From Thiohalomonas sp041685045 (GTDB lineage Bacteria > Pseudomonadota > Gammaproteobacteria > Thiohalomonadales > Thiohalomonadaceae): 64,000 bases of DNA. The translations under genes were made by a program, and so were the position numbers. Positions 8,605 through 17,052 of this stretch are shown one piece after another. The stretch lies in the NCBI GenBank assembly GCA_041685045.1, contig JAWLGP010000005.1:62001-126000 (forward strand), written 5' to 3'. Under the pieces are notes generated by a model. That model was not told where the DNA came from. It did not search any database and was given only the letters and a program-made list of their open reading frames with translations. Position 1 is the stretch's first letter, and each line of letters opens with the position of its first letter.

Positions 8605-9760
8605 TGAGCACCTCCAGCCCCTGGCCGCCCCCGACGAAGCCGGGGTGGCGGATACGGTTGCGGTTGACGATCTCCCCTTCGCGGGTGGCATCGCCGTAGA
8701 GCCGGTGGGCGACCACCAGCGCCGGCAGGGTGCCGGGCGGGGTGTAGCGGGTCAGCTCCGGCAGGCGGGCGCCGCGAATGCGCAGGTCCTCGGCGACGGC
8801 CGCGCGCAGGTCGGCCATTGCCTGGTACACGGCGTCGGCGATGGGCGCACCGCTCACCGGGTCGGTCGCCGCGGACTGCGCATCGAGGGCGGCGGTCAGG
8901 GTGGTGCGCTGCGCCAGGGCGTCGGCGCGGGCGGTGAACTCGGCCCGGGCACTCTGGCGGCTGGCCTCGGCAACGGCCGCCCGGCGGGTGAGCTGATGCA
9001 GGGCGTTGACGCTGCGGGCCTGCCGGCGCCGGGTGGGCGTGTTGGTCGGTACCGGGGCGGAGCGGCTGCCGGCCGAAAAGAGCGATTCATAGAGCCGGGC
9101 GGCCTGCAGCGGCGAGCCGGCCACGGCGGCGACCTGTGCGACGGCGCCAATTAGTGCCGCGGCCATATTCGCCGGGGCGCGGATCTCCGCCGCGATCGGG
9201 CCGGCAATGTGGCCCACCAGGCGGGTCACGCCATCGAGGGTGCGGTCCAGCTCCGCCTCCAGTTCGGCGATCACCGGTTGCGGCAGACCGTCGACGTTCC
9301 ACCAGGACTTGAAGTCTTCGGCGGCGGTCTCGAGCAGGGTATCCGCGGCGAGTTGGCACTGGCCGGCGGTGTCGGCGGCGGCCGATGGGAACGCGGCGGC
9401 GCCGGCCTCGACGAAGGCGATGGCGAAGCGGGCGATGCCGCCATCGCGGGTGGACTCGCGCAGGCGGTAGCTGCGCACCGCCATCTGCATGGTGCCCAGG
9501 TAGGGGTGCACCAACGAACCGGGGCCGGCCTTTTCCAGCGCGGCAATGAGCTTGTCGCGGGCGGCCATATAGTCGTCACCGACCACGTAGGCATCCACGT
9601 TCTGGTTGCGCCCCTGGCGGCCCAGGTCCTCGGCATAGGGCTCGTCGCGCAGCGGGAACTGATGCAACGCCAGGCGACGGCCGCCGGTGAGGTCGTGGGC
9701 CTCGACGTGGAACGGCACCCCGCGGAAGCTGGCCGGCCGGAGGTCTTCGCGCCAGCTCAT
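8597..9760 (-). CDS. DNA circularisation/tail protein gp43 (N-like)
   Basis: A 387-residue Mu gpN family protein. The N-terminus MSWREDLRPASFRGVPFHVE and the motif FPLRDEPYAEDLGRQGRNQN at about residue 40 are typical. In Mu the protein is a tail component, and the family name comes from a role attributed to DNA protection or circularisation. The start at 9760 is chosen for its AGGGGAG ribosome site; an extension to 9904 would overlap the divergent gene at 9805. The region 130-260 is alanine-rich helix. Confidence 0.9.
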   Translation of the reverse strand: MSWREDLRPASFRGVPFHVEAHDLTGGRRLALHQFPLRDEPYAEDLGRQGRNQNVDAYVVGDDYMAARDKLIAALEKAGPGSLVHPYLGTMQMAVRSYRLRESTRDGGIARFAIAFVEAGAAAFPSAAADTAGQCQLAADTLLETAAEDFKSWWNVDGLPQPVIAELEAELDRTLDGVTRLVGHIAGPIAAEIRAPANMAAALIGAVAQVAAVAGSPLQAARLYESLFSAGSRSAPVPTNTPTRRRQARSVNALHQLTRRAAVAEASRQSARAEFTARADALAQRTTLTAALDAQSAATDPVSGAPIADAVYQAMADLRAAVAEDLRIRGARLPELTRYTPPGTLPALVVAHRLYGDATREGEIVNRNRIRHPGFVGGGQGLEVLNA

Positions 9761-9804
9761 GCTAGACTCCCCTGAAGAGGGATAACCAGAACAAGGAGAC
9801 CGCC

Positions 9805-10209
9805 ATGCGCCTGCCCGTTTTCCTGACCCTGTTGCTGCTCGCCCCGGCTGCCAATGCTGCGAACGCCTTGGCCACCGTTTTCCAGTACGAATGCAAGCAC
9901 GCACGCGCCGGAGTGAACGGCTTTACGTGTCAGGTTGAAGATGGCTTGATGCGTATCCATCTGACCAAAGACCCGAAGCAGCAAACTGAAGAAGTTGCAG
10001 AACGCATCGCATACGATGTGAACGCGTTGCTGGTGCGCTACTACAACTGGCGTACTGCTGCGGGTGAGCCCCGCACTTTTTATATGACGGCCGACCATTG
10101 GGAGCAGGGACGCAAGAAGTACTGCTATTTCACCAAGGGCGTTCAAGGCGCGCAGGGGCGCCCTCATGTCGCGCCTTATGGTTGGGGCTGCCAAGAAGTC
10201 ACGAACTAA
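9805..10209 (+). CDS. Secreted small protein, counter-oriented moron candidate
   Basis: A 134-residue protein encoded against the surrounding tail operon, between gp43 and the tape measure. It has a clear Sec signal peptide (MRLPVFLTLLLLAPAANAA) and a strong ribosome site (AAGGAG). The mature part has four cysteines (in EYECKH, FTCQVE, KKYCYF and WGCQE), suggesting two disulfides and a periplasmic or secreted role. Base composition is visibly less GC-rich than its neighbours. It stops 2 bp from the convergent tape-measure stop. I do not recognise the family. Independent orientation, foreign composition and export signal fit a gene expressed in the lysogen (conversion or exclusion). Confidence 0.82.
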   Translation: MRLPVFLTLLLLAPAANAANALATVFQYECKHARAGVNGFTCQVEDGLMRIHLTKDPKQQTEEVAERIAYDVNALLVRYYNWRTAAGEPRTFYMTADHWEQGRKKYCYFTKGVQGAQGRPHVAPYGWGCQEVTN

Positions 10210-10211
10210 CA

Positions 10212-11972
10212 TCACGGCGCCACCCAGCTCATTCCCGCTTCGGCCTCGATGGCCACGCCGCCGCTGCTGCGCACCTCGCGCACGCGGCTGTCCGCTCCCA
10301 CCACCTCGACCCGGATCAGCCCGCCCACCTCGGTGCGCTGGGAGCCGTCGAGGGTGGCGGCGCTGTCCAGGCCGATCAACTTGCGCAGGCCGGCCGGCAG
10401 GGACTGGGCAAGGGCTCGCACCTTCTCGCTCATGATCCCCACCAGGTCGAAGCCGGTGACCGCCTCGATGAGGCCGTTCAGCGATTCGAGCAGCAGCGTG
10501 AACGGGTTGAACTCCTTCACCATCGCCACCACACCGTGCACCCAGCCCTGGGAGAAGGCCTCCTTCACCGCGGCCAGCTTGGCGGTGAACCACTCGGCGA
10601 TCTGATCCCAGTGCTTGTAGATGAGGTAGACCGCGCCGGCGATGGCGGCGACGGCGGCGATGATCCAGCCCACCGGCGTGGTCATCAGCGCCACGCCCAG
10701 GGCGCGCACGGCAGTGGCGGCCACCGTCAGCCCGCGCACCAGGTCCATTGCCAGGGCCACGCCGAGGACCTTGGCGGTGAAGGCCAAGGCGCCGCCGACC
10801 GCCGCCACCCCCTTGAAGGCAAGAATGAGCGCCGGCATGGAGCCGACGGCCCAGAGCAGTTTCACCAGCGCCGTGCCGAGCGAGAGCAGCGAGAGCAGCA
10901 GCGGCCCGGCGATCACCAGGGCCACGCCGGCGATGATCGGCTTCCAGGAGCCGAAGAGATCGCGCAGCCATTTCAGTGATTCCCCCACCGCCTGCATCAC
11001 CTCCCAGACCTCTTTCAACACCTCCCAAAGGGTCTCGAAGGCCTGTTTCAGGGTGAGCCCCACATCCTGGGCAATGAGGGCGAGCTGGCCGCTGTCGGCC
11101 AGAGTGTTGAGGCGCTCCAGCACCTCGCCGAGCTTGCCCTTCATCCAGTCGAACAGGCCGGAGTCCATCACCAGGTTGGCGAAGCGGGTCCACTGGTCGG
11201 CGACGTTGGACATCATGCCGTCCCAGGTGCGGGAGAGCTTGTCCATTGCGCCGCCGTACTTGTCGTTCCAGATCGAGCCGAGGGTGGCCTCGACCATTGC
11301 GCGGTTGCGGTTATCGACCACGCGCCGTTGCTGCTGGCCGTCGCGGTCGGTGTATTCGTAGGCGGTGCGGTCGCCTTTGACGAAGGCCTTGATGCCGAAC
11401 TCCTTGAGGCGTTCGTTCTCGCCGGTGACGGCATCGGCGATCGCCTCGACCGCCTGCATCAGCGGCTTGTCCATCGCGGCGGAGGTGTCGCCCAGGGTCT
11501 TCAGCAGGCCATTGGTGGGGTCGAGCCCGTAGGAGCGCAGTTTCACGAACGCGGCGGTGACCTGGTCGAGTTCGTACGGCGTTTTGGCGGCGAACGCGCT
11601 CACCCAATCCATCGCCCGCTTGGCCGCCTCGGGCGTGCCCTCGGTCGTTTCCAGTACGGTCTGGAAGCGCTCGAAGGCGGAGCCGACATCGAGGAAGAGG
11701 CGCTTGAAGGCGTAGCCGGCCGCGGCGGCGCCAGCGGTCATGCGCAGGCCGAGCCGGGAGGCCTCGCCGCCGACCCGGCCCAGCGCCGAGCCGACGTTTC
11801 GGGTCTGGCGTGCGACCTGCGCCAGGCCGCTGTCGACGTACAGGTTCTGCAGGCCGCGCCGCAGCTGGCGCACCGGCTGGAAGGTCCGGTCCAGGTCACG
11901 GCGCACCTGCGACAGCGGGCCGGTGGCCTGGTTGACCGCGCGGATGACGAGGCTGAGATCAAGCGTGCTCAC
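10212..11972 (-). CDS. Tail tape measure protein (gp42-like)
   Basis: A 586-residue tape measure that sets tail length and passes through the tube. It starts at a GTG (STLDLSLVIRAVNQATGPLS). Residues 75-320 carry the TP901-type core (ETTEGTPEAAKRAMDWVSAF, AKTPYELDQVTAAFVKLRSY). Hydrophobic helices at about 340-470 (IIAGVALVIAGPLLLSLLSL and similar) are typical of the membrane-interacting part. The length implies a fairly short tail. It overlaps the end of the frameshift product, as chaperone and tape genes usually do. Confidence 0.93.
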   Translation of the reverse strand: MSTLDLSLVIRAVNQATGPLSQVRRDLDRTFQPVRQLRRGLQNLYVDSGLAQVARQTRNVGSALGRVGGEASRLGLRMTAGAAAAGYAFKRLFLDVGSAFERFQTVLETTEGTPEAAKRAMDWVSAFAAKTPYELDQVTAAFVKLRSYGLDPTNGLLKTLGDTSAAMDKPLMQAVEAIADAVTGENERLKEFGIKAFVKGDRTAYEYTDRDGQQQRRVVDNRNRAMVEATLGSIWNDKYGGAMDKLSRTWDGMMSNVADQWTRFANLVMDSGLFDWMKGKLGEVLERLNTLADSGQLALIAQDVGLTLKQAFETLWEVLKEVWEVMQAVGESLKWLRDLFGSWKPIIAGVALVIAGPLLLSLLSLGTALVKLLWAVGSMPALILAFKGVAAVGGALAFTAKVLGVALAMDLVRGLTVAATAVRALGVALMTTPVGWIIAAVAAIAGAVYLIYKHWDQIAEWFTAKLAAVKEAFSQGWVHGVVAMVKEFNPFTLLLESLNGLIEAVTGFDLVGIMSEKVRALAQSLPAGLRKLIGLDSAATLDGSQRTEVGGLIRVEVVGADSRVREVRSSGGVAIEAEAGMSWVAP

Positions 11973-12108
11973 GTTGGTGGAATCGCTTCGCCTGTTCGTG
12001 CCAAAGAAGAAGTTCGGCCGCCTCCAGCTCCATCAGCTCAGAAGGCGGCCAGGAGAAGGCGAACGCTAGGTCGCCGGCAACATCGCGCCAGTTGGCAGGG
12101 AGCCCCCG
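11959..12108 (-). CDS. GpE-like extension of tail chaperone, made by -1 frameshift
   Basis: After the slippery heptamer TTTTTTC (12114-12108), re-reading in the -1 frame gives 49 more residues: RGLPANWRDVAGDLAFAFSW, then PPSELMELEAAELLLWHEQA, ending EHA. The WPPSELxEL...W pattern is that of small GpE tail proteins. It has no ribosome site or start of its own and ends inside the start of the tape measure gene. This is the layout of P2 E/E+E' and lambda G/GT. Confidence 0.78.
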   Translation of the reverse strand, partial: RGLPANWRDVAGDLAFAFSWPPSELMELEAAELLLWHEQAKRFHQREHA

Positions 12109-12341
12109 AAAAAATCGGCCACCGCCTGGGACGCGGCCATAAAGTCCTCGGCGTCGAGCTGGTCGACCGCCGACGGCGGAATGCCGGCCAGGGCGCTGAT
12201 GAGGCGCGCGCCGCGCTCGATGTCGCCCGGGGCCTCATCGATCACCTTCAGGTGCTTTACCTTGGGGCGCTCCAGGTGCAGGACGCTGACGGTCTCTCCG
12301 TTGGCCTGGATCGGGTGCTTGAGTTCGACGGTCTTCGACAT
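12066..12341 (-). CDS. Tail assembly chaperone (gp41-like)
   Basis: A 91-residue protein beginning MSKTVELKHPIQANGETVSV, matching the Mu gp41 tail assembly chaperone family (VLHLERPKVKHLKVIDEAPG, then GIPPSAVDQLDAEDFMAAS). It sits between tube and tape measure, as expected. The last codons contain a UUUUUUC slippery site leading to a -1 extension, so two products probably form, the longer coating the tape measure. The unshifted product ends ...GAMLPAT. Confidence 0.9.
   Translation of the reverse strand: MSKTVELKHPIQANGETVSVLHLERPKVKHLKVIDEAPGDIERGARLISALAGIPPSAVDQLDAEDFMAASQAVADFFGGSLPTGAMLPAT
12108..12114 (-). other. Programmed -1 frameshift site (TTTTTTC)
   Basis: On the minus strand the codons read GAT TTT TTC GGG, giving a classical X XXY YYZ heptamer (T TTT TTC). 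The -1 frame is open from here to 11959 and encodes a GpE-like domain. The G/C-rich DNA that follows may form the stimulatory structure. Confidence 0.78.
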
Positions 12342-12344
12342 CGC

Positions 12345-12707
12345 TTATGCCTCCTCAGCCGGCTGGCCGGCGAACTTCGCGGGGATCTTGCCGCCTTCCC
12401 CTTCGGTGATTTGCAGGGTGTCGGTCAGGAACGCATGACGGACGATGTAGGTCTGGCCGGTGTCGCACTCGAAGGTGATGGTGACGTCCACGGCGTTGCG
12501 GATCTTCTCCAGGGTGTCGCCCTTGGCGAGGCTCAGCTCGCATTCGACCGTGGCCGGCTTGAGCTTTTCCGTGTAGCCGTGGACCACGGAGGATCCGACC
12601 ACGGGCGCGCGCTCCTTGCCGCCCAAGTCGATCTTCGCTCCCGGGTTGGAGCGCAGCATTTCGCCGTCGAACTTGACGAAGGCGATCCCGAACATTTGAC
12701 CAGGCAT
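12345..12707 (-). CDS. Tail tube protein (M-like)
   Basis: A 120-residue protein, MPGQMFGIAFVKFDGEMLRS, matching Mu gpM, the protein that stacks into the inner tail tube. The family motif YTEKLKPATVECELSLAKGD lies around residue 45. It directly follows the sheath gene in transcription order, and the length is typical (118-120). Confidence 0.92.
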   Translation of the reverse strand: MPGQMFGIAFVKFDGEMLRSNPGAKIDLGGKERAPVVGSSVVHGYTEKLKPATVECELSLAKGDTLEKIRNAVDVTITFECDTGQTYIVRHAFLTDTLQITEGEGGKIPAKFAGQPAEEA

Positions 12708-12722
12708 GGAAACCTACTCCTC

Positions 12723-14204
12723 TTACAGGCGGAACTGGACCGAGGCCGCGAAGACCCGGAACTGGTTGATGAGGTCGGGCGGAATGATCGCGTTGACGCG
12801 GTTGACGTCCGCCGTGCTGCGCACCACCTTCAGGTCGGCCTTGAACTGGTCGAAGTTCTCCACCAGGCCGGCGTTCTCCAGCTCGCGGAACAGCGCGAGC
12901 AGTTCGGCGCGCAGGATGTTCGGCGTCACGATCGGCTGGCCCGGCTCGAAGGCCGTGCCGTTGTCGGCCAGCTTGTGGCGGGGGAACTTCAGCGCGATGC
13001 GCGCCCGCACGGCGTAGCGCACGTAATCGACCGTCCAGATGGTGTTGAGGTCGAGATAGCTCACGTCCTCGATACCGGCGCTGTTGGTCTGGTAGGTGGT
13101 GATCACCCGCTCGATGTAGGCGCTGCCGTCCGGGCCGAAAGTGCTGGTGCTGATGCCATCGTGCAGCATCAGATCGCGCTCGGGGCGGGTGAAACGGCTC
13201 TCCATCGGCGGCGCCAGAACGCCGGCCACCTTCAATGTCTGGAACGGCCGCGCCGGATCGATGGCGCCGGCGAACTCGACCACCCCGGCCCAGGCGGCGG
13301 CCCATACCCACGGCGGCGTCGGCGAGTCGTAGTGGCCGATGGCCGAGACGTGGGGGCTGTTGCGATTGCTGCCCCAGGTGGTGAGCGTGCCGTGGGAGCC
13401 GGAGAGGCCGACGAACACGTGCCCGGTCTTCTGCTGCAGCGGTCCCCAGCGCGAGTCCAGCTCGGTCTCGATGGCGGTCATGTTCGCCGTGTCCGTCCAG
13501 GGGGAGATGATCGTGTAGTACTGGTCATCGCCGATGGCGGCCAGGGCGTCGGCGATGTCCGGGTTGCCGGCGCCGCCGTTCATGGCGGTGACCGTGACGG
13601 TGATCCCCTTGGGCCGCAGCTCGCCGGTGTAGTAGCCGACACGCAGGTCGATGTCGTTGCCGTGCTCGCCCTTGTTGCGGGCGGTGAAGTTGACCTGGGT
13701 GTCGTCGACGCCGTCCACCGCGGCGGTGACCGGCAGGTCGGTGGCGGCGCTCACGGCGGCGACCAGCGCCGCGGCGATCTCGGTCCCGGTGTCGCCGACG
13801 GCCACGCCGACCTGGACGCGCTGGCCGCCGACGTAGGCCGGCATGGTGGTCGCCGCAGTCGCCGTGCCGGTGAAGGCGATCGACCCGGTGGCCGCCACGC
13901 CGGCGGCGTTGTCATCGAGCGCCACCGCCCACACGTCCGTGGTGCTGTTGGCGCCCTTCAGGGCGCGCAGCATCAGGTGGCCCACCGAGCCGCGGCCGAA
14001 GTAGGCCTCGCCCTGCTCGGCGGCGGTGACCCGGGCCGGGGTCTCGGCGGCCAGCTCGCCGCTGGACAGCTTGTTGGCCACCACGAGGATTTTCCGGTTC
14101 ATGCCGGGCAGGCCCTGCACCGCCTGGCTGTTGTCGATCTCGATGTACTGACCCGGGGTGCGGATATCGACCGGGATCGCATTGAACACAATATTGTCGG
14201 GCAT
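12723..14204 (-). CDS. Contractile tail sheath protein (L-like)
   Basis: A 493-residue sheath beginning MPDNIVFNAIPVDIRTPGQY, the Mu gpL pattern with the family phrase YIEIDNSQAVQGLPGMNRKI. The middle has the variable domain (TGTATAATTMPAYVGGQRVQ) and the C-terminal third the conserved sheath core (MLHDGISTSTFGPDGSAYIE, VITTYQTNSAGIEDVSYLDL). A sheath shows the virion is a myovirus. Confidence 0.95.
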   Translation of the reverse strand: MPDNIVFNAIPVDIRTPGQYIEIDNSQAVQGLPGMNRKILVVANKLSSGELAAETPARVTAAEQGEAYFGRGSVGHLMLRALKGANSTTDVWAVALDDNAAGVAATGSIAFTGTATAATTMPAYVGGQRVQVGVAVGDTGTEIAAALVAAVSAATDLPVTAAVDGVDDTQVNFTARNKGEHGNDIDLRVGYYTGELRPKGITVTVTAMNGGAGNPDIADALAAIGDDQYYTIISPWTDTANMTAIETELDSRWGPLQQKTGHVFVGLSGSHGTLTTWGSNRNSPHVSAIGHYDSPTPPWVWAAAWAGVVEFAGAIDPARPFQTLKVAGVLAPPMESRFTRPERDLMLHDGISTSTFGPDGSAYIERVITTYQTNSAGIEDVSYLDLNTIWTVDYVRYAVRARIALKFPRHKLADNGTAFEPGQPIVTPNILRAELLALFRELENAGLVENFDQFKADLKVVRSTADVNRVNAIIPPDLINQFRVFAASVQFRL

Positions 14205-14207
14205 CGG

Positions 14208-14390
14208 TTACGCCTCCTTCTTGGCGGTCTTCTTGGCGGGCGCCTTGCCGAGGGTGACGTCGCCGTCACGCAGGCGCCGACGCCAGAAACTGTTGTCCTG
14301 CACCAGCTTGCCGCCCTCGGGCAGGTGCTGGTTGTCCTCGGGGTTGCGGACCTTCAGGCCCGTTTTCGGGATCACGAAAATGCCGGCCAT
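14208..14390 (-). CDS. gp38-like small tail protein (DUF2635)
   Basis: A 60-residue protein starting MAGIFVIPKTGLKVRNPEDN with a short lysine-rich end (KAPAKKTAKKEA). It matches the DUF2635 family found just before the sheath gene in Mu-like phages. The pattern VIPxxGLxVRxP and the WRRRLRDGDV segment are diagnostic. The role in the virion is unknown. Confidence 0.9.
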   Translation of the reverse strand: MAGIFVIPKTGLKVRNPEDNQHLPEGGKLVQDNSFWRRRLRDGDVTLGKAPAKKTAKKEA

Positions 14391-14401
14391 CTGTAGCGCT
14401 C

Positions 14402-14986
14402 CTATTGGTCCAGTCCGGTCTGGGTGTCGTGAGCGTCGGGCTCACTGGTGGTGTGGTCGGGCGGCTCTTCCAGCCACTTGTCGTGTTCGGTGCCGTCCTC
14501 GTGCGGCGGAATGTCGTACTGGGCGTCGAAGGTGGCGAAGTCGGCCAGCTTGTCGAGATCGAGCCCTGTCGGCGCCGTGACCGAGTTCTGCACGGTGACC
14601 ACCACGGCGGCGAGCTGCGCCGCCGGCCAGGCGGGGTTGCGGTCCACCTTGGCGTCGGTGGGCGTGAACCCGGCGTTCAGGTTGTTGCACAGCGCCACGA
14701 TCGCGTCGGCGATTTCATAGGCGCCGATGGCTGATGCGTCGCCGTGGCGGGCGGCCTTGCCGCCGCGGGCGTTGCGGGCCAGACACAGCACATCGGCCGT
14801 GACCCGCGCACTCGCGCGTTCGATGCGGCTGTGGCGCACCAGGACGTACACCGCCGGCGCGGAGGCCACCATGCGGCGGATCATGTCGGGCGTAACCTGG
14901 TCGACGGCGTCGATGGTACGCAGGCGGTCCTTCAGGGCGCTGGCCTTGACCAGGTCGATGAAGGCCTCTTCGGTGCCGACCAGCAT
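14402..14986 (-). CDS. gp37-like protein (DUF1834)
   Basis: A 194-residue member of the Mu gp37/DUF1834 family, probably a head-tail completion or tail-terminator protein from its place between gp36 and the sheath. Landmarks are MLVGTEEAFIDLVKASALKD, VYVLVRHSRIERASARVTAD near residue 50 and GAYEIADAIVALCNNLNAGF near 85. The C-terminal 25 residues are acidic. The start overlaps the gp36 stop by one base. Confidence 0.88.
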   Translation of the reverse strand: MLVGTEEAFIDLVKASALKDRLRTIDAVDQVTPDMIRRMVASAPAVYVLVRHSRIERASARVTADVLCLARNARGGKAARHGDASAIGAYEIADAIVALCNNLNAGFTPTDAKVDRNPAWPAAQLAAVVVTVQNSVTAPTGLDLDKLADFATFDAQYDIPPHEDGTEHDKWLEEPPDHTTSEPDAHDTQTGLDQ

Positions 14987-15477
14987 CAGTAGCTATTCCA
15001 ATCGAAGCCGCTGGCGCCGCTGCGCACGCTCACCCGGCCGGAGGGCGTGGCCACGCCGGTATCGGCCGGGCCGAGGGAGACGCGGCCGTCGGACACGTCG
15101 CGCAGCCAGCGCAGGTGGCGGTCGTAGCGGTCGCGCAGCTCGTCGCTCGCCTTGCCCGGGGTCATCAGCCAGCGGGCGATATCCACCGCCGCCTGGCGCA
15201 GGTTGCTGCCGGCGACCAGGGCGGCCTCCAGCGGCAGCGTGTAGCGCGGTTGCAGGTAGCCGTCGATCAGGCTGCCGGCGCGGGCGATGGCGTCCTCGAT
15301 GCGGGCCACCGCGTCATCCGCCGCCGCCTGTTCCTCGGCGGTATAGGCGCTGCGGTCGCCGCCGTCGATGGTGAGCTGCAGCAGCTCGCCGGTGACAGGG
15401 CTACCCGCTTCCACAGCCGCGAGCTGGGCCAGCTCGGTGGCGCCGTGGAACAGGAGGTCGGCGGGGACGGCGTACAT
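14986..15477 (-). CDS. gp36-like head-completion protein (DUF1320)
   Basis: A 163-residue gp36/DUF1320 protein. It opens MYAVPADLLFHGATELAQLA and has the family core ARAGSLIDGYLQPRYTLPLE near residue 70, followed by AAVDIARWLMTPGKASDELR. The family resembles head-tail connector proteins such as HK97 gp6. It overlaps its upstream and downstream neighbours by one base each, indicating tight coupling. Confidence 0.9.
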   Translation of the reverse strand: MYAVPADLLFHGATELAQLAAVEAGSPVTGELLQLTIDGGDRSAYTAEEQAAADDAVARIEDAIARAGSLIDGYLQPRYTLPLEAALVAGSNLRQAAVDIARWLMTPGKASDELRDRYDRHLRWLRDVSDGRVSLGPADTGVATPSGRVSVRSGASGFDWNSY

Positions 15478-15818
15478 CAGACGGTCAGCCCTTCACGGTG
15501 CTTCTGCACGGTGGCCTTGCCGATGCCTTTGACCTTGGCCAGGTCATCGAGCGCGGCGAACGGGCCGTGCTCGGTGCGATAGGTGACGATAGCCGCGGCC
15601 ACGTCGTCGCCCACGCCGTCAATGGCCACGGCGAGCGCGGCGGCATCGGCGGTGTTGATGTTGACCCGGTCGTTGGCCGGCGCGGCGGTGACGACGTTGC
15701 CCAGCACGCCGGGCGAGACCTTCGCGGCGGCCTTCTCGGACATCTCGACGGTGCCGCCGGGCATGACCTTTTCGCCATTGTGTTTGATGGGGCTCAGCAC
15801 TGCGTATTTCGGTGGCAT
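15477..15818 (-). CDS. gp35-like protein: FluMu N-domain fused to ComEA-type HhH
   Basis: A 113-residue protein from the ATG at 15818, chosen for its AGGAG ribosome site over a longer frame to 15866. Residues 1-40 (MPPKYAVLSPIKHNGEKVMP) match the short domain at the start of Mu-like gp35 proteins. Residues 50-113 are a clean helix-hairpin-helix pair: NINTADAAALAVAIDGVGDD, then PFAALDDLAKVKGIGKATVQ. HhH motifs bind DNA backbone nonspecifically, so the protein may touch packaged DNA at the portal. It lies between capsid and gp36. Confidence 0.82.
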   Translation of the reverse strand: MPPKYAVLSPIKHNGEKVMPGGTVEMSEKAAAKVSPGVLGNVVTAAPANDRVNINTADAAALAVAIDGVGDDVAAAIVTYRTEHGPFAALDDLAKVKGIGKATVQKHREGLTV

Positions 15819-15936
15819 GGTTTGGCTCGCTCCTGGAATAGAGTGGGCGTCCGTGCCCTTCTTCACTCCTGCCCGGTCTCTCCCGGTGTCACGCCTGGTT
15901 TATTGGCGGCGTTCCCTCTCCCCCGCGCTGTCTTCG

Positions 15937-17019
15937 TTACGCCACCGCATCCTTGATGAGGAAGCCGGCCAGGCCGGAGGCCAGCACCGGCGACAGCTCG
16001 TCGGTCACCGGATAGATCCAGCTCTTGGCGTTGCGGTCCTGGTACGCGGACTCGACCACCGGGTGGTTGCGCAGGCGGTAGGTGTAGCCGTAGGACGGCA
16101 GGCCCTTGTCGCGCAGCGTGCCCATCTGGGTGAAGGCGATAATCACATCCTTGCCCCAGACGTCGACCAGGTCGTCGGAGGCGTCGGCGTAGACGGCGTC
16201 ACCGACCACCACCTGCTTCACATCCCAGAGCTGAGCCAGCAGTTGCGGCGTCGCGGAGTCGCGGCCGGTGTGCTTGATGCGGTCCAGGACCTGCGCGTGT
16301 TGCTTCACCTTGCCGTATACGGCAGCGGGCAGCGCCACCAGATTGGGCCGACGGCCGATGGTGGAGCGGATCGCCTCAATGCTGTCGGTGATATCGCCGG
16401 CCGGGTCGGAGTCGGCATGGCTCCATTGATCGCTGCCGCTCAGGGTCACCTTGTGGTTGGCGTCGTAGTTGTTGGCGTCGCGGGCGATGGCCGCCTGGGC
16501 ATACTCGTTGCGCAGCGCGATCACGTCCTGGACCATCATCACCGCACCCTGGCCGAGGTCGATGCCGGGGACCGCATTGGCCTCCTGCATGTTTTCGAAC
16601 GGCACGGTGCCTTCCAGCGCGTGCTGCTCCAGGGCATAGTTGGCCCCCGCGTAGCCATACTGGATCCGCTTCGTGTTGGAGCCCGGAGCGCGCGCGGTGT
16701 TGTAGAGGCGGAAGGCCTCCTTGCCGAACTGGATGATCTTGCCGCCGCGCTGGTCGACCGGGACCACCGGGAACAGGTGCTCCCCGATCATGTCGTTGTT
16801 TTTGTAGCCCTGGGCCAGGTTGGTCAGGATCGGGTCAATGACCCGCGCCTGGCTCGGGCTCATGATGCCGCCGAAAGCGATGGCGCCCAGCAAAGTGCTG
16901 TCCAGGTCGAGCGGCACCGAGTTCGCCAGAAAGGCATGAGCGGGAGCCGGGTCCACCAGGGCGCCGGCGACCGCGACGACCAGCATCGCGATGGCGAAGA
17001 TGAAGTGGTTACGTTTCAT
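15937..17019 (-). CDS. Major capsid protein
   Basis: A 360-residue protein in the capsid position (after protease/scaffold and decoration). From about residue 53 it reads like a Mu-like major capsid protein of the E-type class: MSPSQARVIDPILTNLAQGY, HLFPVVPVDQRGGKIIQFGK, YALEQHALEGTVPFENMQEA, later PSYGYTYRLRNHPVVESAYQ. Unusually, residues 1-29 (MKRNHFIFAIAMLVVAVAGA... APAHA) look like a Sec signal peptide with an AHA cleavage site. Only the start at 17019 has a plausible ribosome site. The extension may be removed by the phage protease, or the true start may be downstream. Confidence 0.85.
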   Translation of the reverse strand: MKRNHFIFAIAMLVVAVAGALVDPAPAHAFLANSVPLDLDSTLLGAIAFGGIMSPSQARVIDPILTNLAQGYKNNDMIGEHLFPVVPVDQRGGKIIQFGKEAFRLYNTARAPGSNTKRIQYGYAGANYALEQHALEGTVPFENMQEANAVPGIDLGQGAVMMVQDVIALRNEYAQAAIARDANNYDANHKVTLSGSDQWSHADSDPAGDITDSIEAIRSTIGRRPNLVALPAAVYGKVKQHAQVLDRIKHTGRDSATPQLLAQLWDVKQVVVGDAVYADASDDLVDVWGKDVIIAFTQMGTLRDKGLPSYGYTYRLRNHPVVESAYQDRNAKSWIYPVTDELSPVLASGLAGFLIKDAVA

Positions 17020-17052
17020 GAGAGTCTCTTACCTCGTCAGTTGGATGCTGGG

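Noticed and set aside
11328..14396. A 1022-residue plus-strand frame across the sheath/tape-measure region
   Set aside because: It is the complement of several well-identified tail genes in GC-rich DNA; its sequence is Gly/Arg/His-rich with no family features.
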